From Omnitrophica bacterium RIFCSPLOWO2_01_FULL_45_10b (GTDB lineage: Bacteria > Omnitrophota > Omnitrophia > Omnitrophales > Danuiimicrobiaceae): a DNA stretch of 10,362 nt. The DNA is taken from contig MHFM01000058.1 in assembly GCA_001804205.1 (NCBI GenBank), positions 3,898 through 14,259 of the forward strand, in the 5' to 3' direction. How positions within the stretch are numbered: the first letter of the stretch is position 1; each line of letters starts with the position of its first letter. Below the pieces are notes generated by a model. It saw only the letters and a list, made by a program, of their open reading frames with translations. It was not told the DNA's origin and searched no databases. Shown here in pieces: positions 1-5,990 of this stretch. The position numbers were made by a program, and so were the translations under genes.

Positions 1-852
1 TTATTCCGCGAAATGGGATCGCTTTCCGAAACGGATCGCCCCAAATTCGGCCAGGCACTGAATCAATTAAAGGAATTGATCGAAGATCAGATTCGCCAAA
101 AGGAGCAGTCACTTGGACTAAAAACCGCTCAAGGCGACGTTTCATTTGACCCTACACTTCCGGGTATTTCGCCTCGAATCGGCAAGCTTCATCCCATTAC
201 GCAGACCATTCAAGAAATTAGCGACATTTTCACGCGTCTTGGATTTGAAACCGTAGACGGCAGGGAAATCGAAACCGAGTTTTACAATTTCACGGCGCTA
301 AATATTCCGCTCGATCATCCTTCCCGTGATGCGTTCGACACTTTTTATACCGAAAGCGGGCATCTGCTTCGCTCACAAACTTCAACGGTTCAAGTGCGTG
401 TAATGGAAAAAAGAAAGCCACCCATTCGCATCATTGCTCCCGGCAGGGTTTATCGGCCGGATGCTGTGGATGCCAGCCATTCATTTATGTTTCATCAAAT
501 TGAAGGCCTGATGGTGGATGCGCGCACTACTTTTTCAGACTTAAAGGGGGTGCTTCATCTGTTCTTGCGAAAATTGCTTGGCCCTGACATTAAAATGCGG
601 TTTCGGCCGCACTTTTTTCCGTTTACGGAGCCGAGCGTTGAAATTGATGTGAGCTGGGGCAAGGGGTGGCTTGAACTTTTGGGAGCAGGTCAGGTAGATC
701 CGGCTGTTTTTGAGGCGGTTGGGTACAATCCAAAAAAAGTGCAAGGGTTTGCGTTTGGTTTGGGCGTAGAACGAATTGCAATGCTTAAATACGGCATTAA
801 GGACATCCGGCTTTTTTATGAAAATGATTTGCGATTTCTGGAGCAATTTTAG
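1..852 (+). CDS. pheS: Phenylalanyl-tRNA synthetase alpha subunit, 5'-truncated by window
   Basis: This is the catalytic alpha subunit of the (alpha-beta)2 enzyme that charges tRNA-Phe in the cytoplasm. The frame is open from base 1, so the true start lies upstream. The Met at base 13 (MGSLSE) sits inside the N-terminal coiled-coil region and is unlikely to be the real start. 283 codons are visible against a usual ~330-350. Class II signatures are clear, numbered from the base-13 Met: LLRSQTSTVQVR at 118-129, the motif 2 region GRVYRPD at 144-150 with FHQIEGLMVD at 160-169, FRPHFFPFTEPSVE at 197-210, and motif 3 GFAFGLGVERIAMLKYG at 245-261. The frame ends in the conserved NDLRFLEQF. pheT follows after 102 bp, most of it occupied by a palindromic repeat. 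Identification is near certain. Confidence 0.97.
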   Translation, partial: LFREMGSLSETDRPKFGQALNQLKELIEDQIRQKEQSLGLKTAQGDVSFDPTLPGISPRIGKLHPITQTIQEISDIFTRLGFETVDGREIETEFYNFTALNIPLDHPSRDAFDTFYTESGHLLRSQTSTVQVRVMEKRKPPIRIIAPGRVYRPDAVDASHSFMFHQIEGLMVDARTTFSDLKGVLHLFLRKLLGPDIKMRFRPHFFPFTEPSVEIDVSWGKGWLELLGAGQVDPAVFEAVGYNPKKVQGFAFGLGVERIAMLKYGIKDIRLFYENDLRFLEQF

Positions 853-855
853 AAT

Positions 856-938
856 CGTCATTGCGAGCGAAGCGAAGCAATCTCAAGTTCATAGATTGCT
901 TCGTCCCGCCGCCTTCGGCGGCAGTCCTCGCAATGACG
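856..938. repeat. Palindromic interspersed repeat (CGTCATTGCGAG type, three stems)
   Basis: An 83-bp element fills most of the pheS-pheT gap. Perfect 12-bp terminal inverted repeats, CGTCATTGCGAG (856-867) and CTCGCAATGACG (927-938), enclose two further hairpins. The first pairs CGAAGCAATCT (873-883) with AGATTGCTTCG (893-903) around a 9-nt loop. The second pairs GCCGCC (908-913) with GGCGGC (917-922) around TTC. The whole can fold as a three-way junction. From memory, sequences of the CGTCATTGCGAGCGAAGCGA type recur as dispersed palindromic repeats (MITE or REP-like) in several unrelated bacterial phyla. Short open frames running through it are artefacts of the repeat. Copy number cannot be tested here, so 'mobile' is inference. 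It would be transcribed if pheS and pheT share an mRNA. Confidence 0.85.
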
Positions 939-954
939 GAAAAGGTATTATTCT

Positions 955-3009
955 ATGAGAGTATCTTTGAATTGGTTAAAGGATTACGTTCAAGTGAAAG
1001 CTTCGCCGCAAATTTTGGCCGATCAGCTGACGATGGCCGGTCTTGAAGTTAAAAAAATCGAAGCGGCCGGCAGCGACACAATTTTTGAAACCGAAATCAC
1101 TTCAAACCGTCCCGATTGGCTTTCACATTTGGGCGTGGCCCGGGAAATTCACGCGGTTACGGGAAGCGCTTTTAAAATTCCTGCTACCTCAGTTCCTAAA
1201 TCGCCTCAATGCGAAAAACACTTTGTTGTAACCCTATCAGACCGCGATTTATGCCCTTATTATTCCGCCGTTTTCTTAGAAGGAATTGAATGGGGTAAAA
1301 CCCCGGATTTTTTGAAGGCTCGCCTTGAAACATGCGGCATTCGTTCGATTAACTTAATCGTCGACATTACCAATTATGTTCTTCTTGAATGGGGCCAGCC
1401 CCTTCATGCGTTCGATGCCGATCGGCTTCATGGAAATGAGATTTTCGCGCGGCGGGCACAAAAAGGCGAGAACATTACGGCAATTGACGGCACTGTTTAT
1501 GAACTTTCCAAAGATGATTTAATCATTGCCGATGGCCGCGGCCCTATCGCAATTGGCGGTGTGATGGGCGGAAAAAATTCGGAAGTAAACACAAACACTA
1601 AAAATGTATTGCTTGAATCCGCATTTTTCACGCCTTCCTCAGTACGCGCTACGGCACGGCGCCTTGTGCTTGGAAGCGAATCCTCTTATCGGTTTGAACG
1701 GCGTGTCGATCCCCGCGGCGTTGATCAGGCCCGCGACCGGGCTCTGTATTTAATTGCACAACACTCCAAGATTGGAAAAATAAGCCGCGTATTTCGTGCC
1801 GGCAAGCTTCCGATTAAAGAACCTAAAATTTTATTACCACAATCCGAAATCAAACGGATTCTCGGTGCGGATATTCCCGGAACAAAAGCAAAAACTTTTT
1901 TAAGCCGTTTGGGTTTGAAAATTTCAGGAACAGGCAAAACGATCACTGCTTCCATTCCTTCCTTTCGTTCGGATTTAATGCGTCCCGTTGATTTAATTGA
2001 AGAAGTCGCGCGGCTTTATGGATACGGCCGAATTCCGGAAACCCTGCCTTCGATGATTCCGCTTGAGCCGCATGTGGATCCGATCTTGGAGTTTGAAAAT
2101 GAAATTCGTCAACTCCTTGTCAGCCTTGGATTTTATGAAGCTATAAATTTCAGCCTTGTTGATCCTAAGCCTTTTGATCAGCTTGGACTTTACAAAGAGG
2201 AACGAACCCGTTTGATCAATCCCCAGAATAAAGAATTAAACCTCATGAGGCCGAGCCTTCTTTCGGGCCTTTTGCTTTCCGTGCGGCGCAATGCATCGGT
2301 GGGGGAGACAGAAATACGGCTCTTTGAGGTGGGCAATCGCTATCTTCAAAAATCCAATCAATTTCCCCACGAAGAGCGCATGGCCGCTTTTATTCTTTCG
2401 GGAGAGTCAGGCGGCAGCTGGCTTCAGAAAAAACGGCCGTTTGGTTTTTACGATTTGAAAGGCTTCGTTGAAATGCTGCTGGCACGGATCGGCCGCATTG
2501 AATCATGGGAAGTGAAACCGTCCCATGAAGTCATGTTCCAAAAAAACCAAGGATTTGTCTTAGAAACGCAGGGGAAAGAAATTGGTTTCTACGGGACATT
2601 ATCCGATGATGTCAGGCGCATTTATGACGTTGAAAAGCCTGTATTTTATGCTGAATTCAGCCTTGAAAAGGTACTGGCCTTGCTCAAGACGCGGAAATTA
2701 ATGAAAGAAATTCAGAAATTTCCGCCTTCGCCCCGTGATTTAACCCTTATTTTAGATGAGCCGTTAAACGCTGAGACCATTATTGAACGGATCCGTGAAA
2801 TGGGAGGCGAATTGGCTTCAAAAATTGAAGTGTTCGATTATTTTAAGGGAGGCCAGATTCCAAAAGGCAAGAAAAGCTTATCCTTCCGAATTTTTTATCA
2901 AGCCAAAGACCGAACGTTGCAAAATGAGGAGGTAAACCGCCTTCATTTTTCAATTATTGAATCGCTCAATCAATTGTTTGGAGCCGAATTACCCAAAGGC
3001 AAAGAATAG
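955..3009 (+). CDS. pheT: Phenylalanyl-tRNA synthetase beta subunit, short form lacking the EMAP/OB domain
   Basis: This is the beta subunit, which carries tRNA-binding and editing functions and pairs with PheS. Its 684 residues compare with ~795 in E. coli. The N-terminal segment MRVSLNWLKDYV...MAGLEVKKIE (1-36) runs almost directly into FETEITSNRPDWLSHLGVAR (44-63). The tRNA_bind (B2, EMAP/OB) domain normally inserted there, about 110 residues, is absent, and that accounts for the length difference. The rest is in order: B3/B4 editing module ~89-255 (NYVLLEWGQPLHAFDADRL, IAIGGVMGG, SSYRFERRVDP), B5 ~290-360 (RSDLMRPVDLIEEVARLYGY), catalytic-like core ~375-575, and the C-terminal FDX-ACB anticodon-binding domain ~590-678 (FPPSPRDLTL, YQAKDRTLQNEEV). 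The ATG at 955 has an upstream AAGG at 942-945. rarA starts 5 bases after the stop, so co-transcription is likely. Confidence 0.96.
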   Translation: MRVSLNWLKDYVQVKASPQILADQLTMAGLEVKKIEAAGSDTIFETEITSNRPDWLSHLGVAREIHAVTGSAFKIPATSVPKSPQCEKHFVVTLSDRDLCPYYSAVFLEGIEWGKTPDFLKARLETCGIRSINLIVDITNYVLLEWGQPLHAFDADRLHGNEIFARRAQKGENITAIDGTVYELSKDDLIIADGRGPIAIGGVMGGKNSEVNTNTKNVLLESAFFTPSSVRATARRLVLGSESSYRFERRVDPRGVDQARDRALYLIAQHSKIGKISRVFRAGKLPIKEPKILLPQSEIKRILGADIPGTKAKTFLSRLGLKISGTGKTITASIPSFRSDLMRPVDLIEEVARLYGYGRIPETLPSMIPLEPHVDPILEFENEIRQLLVSLGFYEAINFSLVDPKPFDQLGLYKEERTRLINPQNKELNLMRPSLLSGLLLSVRRNASVGETEIRLFEVGNRYLQKSNQFPHEERMAAFILSGESGGSWLQKKRPFGFYDLKGFVEMLLARIGRIESWEVKPSHEVMFQKNQGFVLETQGKEIGFYGTLSDDVRRIYDVEKPVFYAEFSLEKVLALLKTRKLMKEIQKFPPSPRDLTLILDEPLNAETIIERIREMGGELASKIEVFDYFKGGQIPKGKKSLSFRIFYQAKDRTLQNEEVNRLHFSIIESLNQLFGAELPKGKE

Positions 3010-3014
3010 GATTT

Positions 3015-4358
3015 ATGGATCTTTTTAGTTCTTCCCAAGCACCGATCCCAGCCGCTGTTGATCTTAATGCTCCTCTTGCGAGCAGGATGAGGCCGCGCAG
3101 CTTAAGTGAGTTCATGGGCCAGGGCCATATTCTTGGAGAGGGCAAGCTTCTGCGAAGGACTATTTTAGCGGATCGTCTGACCAGCTTGATTTTGTACGGC
3201 CCTCCCGGAAGCGGCAAGACAACACTGGCATTGATTATTTCAAAAGTAACCGGCGCGCGGTTTAAAAGTTTGAATGCGGTTGCTTCTAACATTCAGGAGC
3301 TTCGTCAGATGATTGATGAGGCGAAACATTTTAAGGAGGCAAAAGGGGAGCGGACCATTCTTTTTGTAGATGAAATCCACCGGTTTAATAAAGCTCAGCA
3401 AGATGTGCTTATGCCGGATGTTGAAAGCGGGCTTTTGATTCTCATCGGTTCCACCACGCACAATCCTTCTTTTTCCGTGAATGGGCCGCTTCTTTCGCGC
3501 TCCACTATTTTTGAATTAAAACCTCTTTTGGAAGCGGAATTGATTCAGGTGTTACATCAAGCGCTTGCTGATCCCGAACGAGGCTTTGGGCAGCTCAAAA
3601 TTGAAATCCATCCGAAGGCACTTAGTCATATTGCAAAAAACGCTTCGGGAGATGCCCGCCGCGCTTTGAATGCGCTTGAAGTTGGGGTTTTAACAACTCC
3701 GCCAGATGCGGACGGCATTATTCGTTTTACTGAATTGGTGGCTGAGGAATCCTGCCAGAGACGTATTGTTTATTACGATCATGACGAGGATTACCATTAT
3801 GATACCGCAAGCGCTTTTATCAAAAGTATGCGGGGGAGCGATCCCGACGCCGCGGTTTATTGGCTTGCTAAAATGCTTTATGCGGGGGAAGATCCCCGCT
3901 TCATCATCAGACGGATTTTAATTCTCGCTTCTGAAGATATCGGCAATGCCGATCCACAAGCGCTCGTTCTTGCATCCGCCGGGCTTCAGGCAATTGAATT
4001 TGTAGGATTACCGGAAGCCAGAATCATACTTTCCCAACTTGTTACGTACATGGCGCTTGCGCCCAAAAGCAATGCTTCATACCTTGCGATTGAAGAGGCG
4101 GGGAAGGATGTCGAAAAGGAAGCGGCTCAGGAAGTGCCGAATCATCTTCGCGACAAAAGCTATCAGGGAGCAAAGCGTATGGGCCATGGCGAAGGCTATC
4201 AATACGTACATCAATTTCAGGAACATTTTGTACAGCAGGAGTATGTTCAACGCAAAGGGAACTATTATCGCCCCACTGCCTTTGGGTATGAAAAGATTCA
4301 GGCCGAGCGGCTCAAGGAATTGCGCCGACTCAGCGCCGAAAATAAGCCCACCAAGTAA
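3015..4358 (+). CDS. rarA: Replication-associated recombination protein A (RarA/MgsA AAA+ ATPase)
   Basis: A cytoplasmic AAA+ ATPase of the RarA/MgsA/WRNIP1 family, related to clamp-loader subunits and RuvB, that acts at stalled replication forks. The 447 residues match the family's usual size. Visible motifs: the N-terminal MRPRSLSEFMGQGHILGEGK (25-44), Walker A GPPGSGKTT (62-70), Walker B ILFVDEIHRFNKAQQD (115-130), sensor 1 GSTTHNPSF (145-153), and the arginine-finger segment LLSRS (159-163). The C-terminal oligomerisation domain is recognised by YHYDTASAFIKSMRGSDPDA and ILASEDIGNADPQAL. The start is supported by AGGA about 5 bases upstream of the ATG and by the family-typical MDLFS beginning. 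It lies five bases after pheT, so the two are probably one transcription unit. A large hairpin element begins 33 bp after the stop; no classical T-run terminator is seen immediately downstream. Confidence 0.96.
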   Translation: MDLFSSSQAPIPAAVDLNAPLASRMRPRSLSEFMGQGHILGEGKLLRRTILADRLTSLILYGPPGSGKTTLALIISKVTGARFKSLNAVASNIQELRQMIDEAKHFKEAKGERTILFVDEIHRFNKAQQDVLMPDVESGLLILIGSTTHNPSFSVNGPLLSRSTIFELKPLLEAELIQVLHQALADPERGFGQLKIEIHPKALSHIAKNASGDARRALNALEVGVLTTPPDADGIIRFTELVAEESCQRRIVYYDHDEDYHYDTASAFIKSMRGSDPDAAVYWLAKMLYAGEDPRFIIRRILILASEDIGNADPQALVLASAGLQAIEFVGLPEARIILSQLVTYMALAPKSNASYLAIEEAGKDVEKEAAQEVPNHLRDKSYQGAKRMGHGEGYQYVHQFQEHFVQQEYVQRKGNYYRPTAFGYEKIQAERLKELRRLSAENKPTK

Positions 4359-4390
4359 ATTTCGAAAGTTCTCCAAGAAGTAAAATTTTG

Positions 4391-4594
4391 AATCATATTT
4401 AAATGAGGGGTCGGGGAAAACTCCCCGACCCCTCACCCTCGCCAGCTTCATTAAATTTAAGACTCAAGTCTAATGAAGCTGGCAGAGGGTTACCTTATGG
4501 TAATCCTACGCCCGCCAAAGATCGTTGGCGGGCTCAGGATGAGCCATCGGGGACAGATTAACTCCCCGATGGCTTATTTAAATAAAATATGATT
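4391..4594. repeat. 204-bp multi-hairpin palindromic element (cruciform/MITE-like or structured RNA)
   Basis: Most of the rarA to STAS-PilZ gap is a nested set of inverted repeats. Outer stem: AATCATAT (4391-4398) with ATATGATT (4587-4594), continued by TTAAAT/ATTTAA with a 5-nt bulge on the right. Inside lie H1 (4404-4417 with 4422-4435, 14 bp, loop AAAC); H2 (4441-4453 with 4471-4483, 13 bp perfect, extended by CCCTC/GAGGG across one bulged A); a small TTACC/GGTAA hairpin (4490-4503); H3 (GCCCGCCAA 4510-4518 with TTGGCGGGC 4525-4533, extended by ATCCT/AGGAT); and H4 (GCCATCGGGGA 4543-4553 with TCCCCGATGGC 4563-4573). H1 and H4 share TCGGGGA and AACTCCCCGA. No coding frame is convincing. H4 is followed by TTATTT and might act as a weak terminator for rarA. 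Whether this is a mobile repeat or a functional RNA is open. Confidence 0.8.
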
Positions 4595-4748
4595 TCTAAA
4601 TCATTATATTACAATGACTTACAACTATTTAACTTCGTTAGTTGCATTTCTTTGTTTCGCTGTGTAGGGTTTATATTGAAGTTATTAAAGCGCACTAGAA
4701 ACTAATCATAAGCAATGCAGCGAAATTAAAGTAGATAGGAGAAAGAAC
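4595..4748 (+). promoter_or_regulatory. AT-rich upstream region of the STAS-PilZ gene
   Basis: This 154-bp stretch holds no gene. A 7-bp-arm dyad, ATGATTT (4589-4595) and AAATCAT (4598-4604), straddles its left edge and overlaps the right arm of the multi-hairpin element. An irregular small hairpin (CAAC/GTTG outside TAAC/GTTA) spans 4622-4644. A weak promoter-like pair, TTGCAT (4642-4647) and TAGGGT (4665-4670) with a 17-bp spacer, is present but matches consensus poorly. The only strong signal is the Shine-Dalgarno AGGAG at 4737-4741, seven bases before the ATG at 4749. Confidence 0.35.
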
Positions 4749-5471
4749 ATGAAACCAGCGGAAACAGTGCAATTGGGCGTCAGAAAACTTGGGTCTGTTC
4801 AAGTATTTGATTTGGGCGGGGCTTTGATGGGAGAACAAATGGATCCCGTGACCCAAAAAATTGACGAAGTCATTCAACGCAAAAGATTAAGAAGGGTCAT
4901 TTTGAATCTTCAAAAGGTAGAGTCGATCGATGAAGTTGCTTTACGCAAGATCATCGCCTGTCTCATACGGCCTCAAAGAAGTTTAATTTTTGCGCCAGAC
5001 GGAACTTGTCGCGACCTGTTCCAAACGACGCATCTTCCTCATAGCATTAAACTATGCAAAAATGAAGAGGAAGTGGCCGAAGCATTCGGTTCATTTTTAT
5101 TTCTTAAGGACAAAGTGTTCCAGGTTCCTGTCGACGAGACGCAACCTGCGCCGAAAGACTATGGTCTAGAACGTCGTCGCTCGACCCGCATTCGGGTTGC
5201 CATTCCTGCGCACCTTACCTTCCACATGAAAGATGGAAGTGAGCTTGCGGCGAAAGCAATTGCGACCAACGTCAGCCAAGGCGGCCTTTTTGCCGAGTTT
5301 TTAGACCTCAACGCCCCAGCTTATTCTAAAATGGAAGGCCTTGAGCAGTCTGAGGTTAAAATCGTAATTCCTCCAAATGATACTTTTAAGGAGGAAATCG
5401 CGATTCCTGCAAAAATTGTGCGTTTTGAGCTTTTAAAAAAGCAATACGGAATTGCCATCCAGTTTGTATAA
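4749..5471 (+). CDS. STAS-like/PilZ two-domain protein, probable c-di-GMP effector
   Basis: A 240-residue soluble protein with two recognisable parts. Residues ~10-115 look like a STAS (anti-sigma-factor-antagonist) fold: VQVFDLGGALMGE (17-29), a helix, RRVILNLQKVESIDEVALRK (48-67), then SLIFAPDG and an EEEVAEAF terminal helix. The usual phosphorylatable DSSG is replaced by IDEVAL, so classical SpoIIAA-type phospho-switching is unlikely. Residues ~140-240 are a PilZ domain with both c-di-GMP-binding motifs: RxxxR at R143-R147 (RRRSTR) and NxSxxG at N174-S176-G179 (NVSQGG). The protein probably senses c-di-GMP and passes the signal through the STAS partner surface. The start is set by a strong SD. 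It is flanked by long non-coding gaps, so it is probably monocistronic. The target is unknown, and the STAS call is less certain than PilZ. Confidence 0.85.
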   Translation: MKPAETVQLGVRKLGSVQVFDLGGALMGEQMDPVTQKIDEVIQRKRLRRVILNLQKVESIDEVALRKIIACLIRPQRSLIFAPDGTCRDLFQTTHLPHSIKLCKNEEEVAEAFGSFLFLKDKVFQVPVDETQPAPKDYGLERRRSTRIRVAIPAHLTFHMKDGSELAAKAIATNVSQGGLFAEFLDLNAPAYSKMEGLEQSEVKIVIPPNDTFKEEIAIPAKIVRFELLKKQYGIAIQFV

Positions 5472-5495
5472 TTAAAAATTAGCCCCTTCAAGGGA

Positions 5496-5524
5496 TTGAC
5501 AAAATTGATCGTTGGTGCTATAAA
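5496..5524 (+). promoter_or_regulatory. Near-consensus sigma-70 promoter ahead of DUF1844 leader
   Basis: TTGACA at 5496-5501 and TATAAA at 5519-5524 are separated by exactly 17 bp. This matches the -35 consensus completely and the -10 at five of six positions. The expected start is near 5531. A small dyad, CCCT-TCA-AGGG (5484-5494), lies one base upstream of the -35 and could be an activator or repressor site. Transcription would enter the structured leader at 5531-5608 and then the DUF1844 gene. Confidence 0.8.
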
Positions 5525-5530
5525 GATTCG

Positions 5531-5608
5531 AGGCTGATAAAGCCTTTACCTACCTGACGAGGCTCATGGTTCAAATCTTCCCCACTTGGCCGTGAGCCTC
5601 TTTTTGTT
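5531..5608 (+). ncRNA. Structured leader or short RNA (attenuator-like) ahead of DUF1844
   Basis: Four complementary segments alternate: 1, AGGCT (5531-5535); 2, AGCCT (5541-5545); 3, GAGGCTCATGG (5559-5569); 4, CCGTGAGCCTC (5590-5600). Pairing 1:2 with 3:4 gives a 5'-terminal hairpin plus a terminator. Pairing 2:3 would bury the terminator's left arm, and 1:4 is also possible. This is the logic of a transcription attenuator. It starts at the predicted transcription start of the promoter at 5496 and ends in TTTTTGTT, so a ~75-nt free sRNA is the alternative. No known riboswitch consensus was recognised. The fold is seen in the sequence; the switching is inference. Confidence 0.55.
5559..5605 (+). 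terminator. Intrinsic terminator/attenuator hairpin upstream of DUF1844
   Basis: GAGGCTCATGG (5559-5569) pairs with CCGTGAGCCTC (5590-5600) to give an 11-bp stem with one T-G wobble and a 20-nt loop, followed immediately by TTTTT (5601-5605). It could end read-through from the STAS-PilZ gene, the short RNA from the promoter at 5496, or both. The downstream start codon is only 24 bases beyond the T-run, with no other promoter visible. Confidence 0.8.
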
Positions 5609-5629
5609 AATCAACCGGAAACACCTAAA

Positions 5630-5980
5630 ATGGATGACAAAGAAGTTCATTTTACAAATAAGCGTGTCGATGAATCTTGGAAAGAGAACGTTTCTAAGGA
5701 AAAGACCGGTCGGACAAGCGAAGCAAAATCAAATCGGATTTCCTTTAGCGCTTTTATCACTTCCATCGGAATCCAAGCCCTCATTCATCTCGGTGAGTTG
5801 AAGGCACCTGGCTCCAAAGAAGCGCAAATCGATTTAAACGCAGTTCAAGAAACAATCGATCTTTTGCTGATGCTCAAAGAAAAGACAAAAGGTAATTTAA
5901 CGTCAGATGAGGAAACGCTTTTGACTTCATTGATTGCCGACCTTCAGTTCAAGTTTGTCCACCGTCAAAGCCCTTCCTGA
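5630..5980 (+). CDS. DUF1844 family protein
   Basis: A 116-residue protein of unknown function. The first ~38 residues are charged and probably flexible, including VDESWKENVSKEK (13-25), a segment typical of DUF1844 N-termini. The DUF1844 core follows: ISFSAFITSIGIQALIHLGEL (37-57), the loop KAPGSKEAQIDLN, then AVQETIDLLLMLKEKTKGNL (71-90) and TSDEETLLTSLIADLQFKFV (91-110). It looks all-helical and cytosolic, with no signal peptide. The ATG at 5630 has only a weak GGAA-type sequence ahead of it. It follows the attenuator-like leader and lies 10 bases upstream of the LPG-synthase-TM gene, so it is probably the first gene of a DUF1844, flippase-like, Trm112-like, aroQ transcription unit. Family membership is firm; function is not known. 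Confidence 0.9.
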   Translation: MDDKEVHFTNKRVDESWKENVSKEKTGRTSEAKSNRISFSAFITSIGIQALIHLGELKAPGSKEAQIDLNAVQETIDLLLMLKEKTKGNLTSDEETLLTSLIADLQFKFVHRQSPS

Positions 5981-5982
5981 GG
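5979..5982 (+). promoter_or_regulatory. Ribosome binding site that selects the start at 5991
   Basis: GAGG at 5979-5982, overlapping the stop codon of the DUF1844 gene, lies 8 bases before the ATG at 5991. The longer in-frame start at 5934 would overlap DUF1844 by 47 bases and has no comparable site, so 5991 is preferred. Confidence 0.65.
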
Positions 5983-5990
5983 CTTCGTTC

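Noticed and set aside
776..1046. Small + strand open frames across the pheS end and the repeat
   Set aside because: They overlap pheS, the palindromic repeat and the pheT start, have no family resemblance, and arise from the repeat sequence.
4404..4435. H1 hairpin as a rarA intrinsic terminator
   Set aside because: The stem is long and perfect but is followed by ACCCTCGCC and not a T-run; it fits the multi-hairpin element better.
4077..4451. Minus-strand 124-codon frame running from the first hairpins into rarA
   Set aside because: Its N-terminus comes from hairpin sequence and the rest is antisense to conserved rarA.
4391..4594. CRISPR array or integron attC array
   Set aside because: The repeated units are inverted arms of different sequence, with no regular direct repeats and spacers, and there is no cas or integrase gene in the window.
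4642..4670. TTGCAT-17-TAGGGT as the promoter of the STAS-PilZ gene
   Set aside because: Only three of six bases match in each box; noted in the region entry but not called as a separate promoter.
5569..5577. tRNA T-arm-like GGTTCAAATC segment
   Set aside because: The flanking bases do not form a 5-bp T-stem, and no acceptor, D or anticodon arms are present; the segment is the loop of the terminator hairpin.
5525..5605. Possible known riboswitch (c-di-GMP, fluoride or guanidine-II) in the DUF1844 leader
   Set aside because: Fragments such as AAAGCC, GGCTGAT and CTGACGAGG resemble parts of these aptamers, but the required paired elements and conserved loops are not in the right order or number. 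I cannot support any known class.
5586..5801. 71-codon + strand frame overlapping the DUF1844 gene
   Set aside because: It starts inside the terminator hairpin and overlaps the recognised DUF1844 frame; its protein matches nothing I know.
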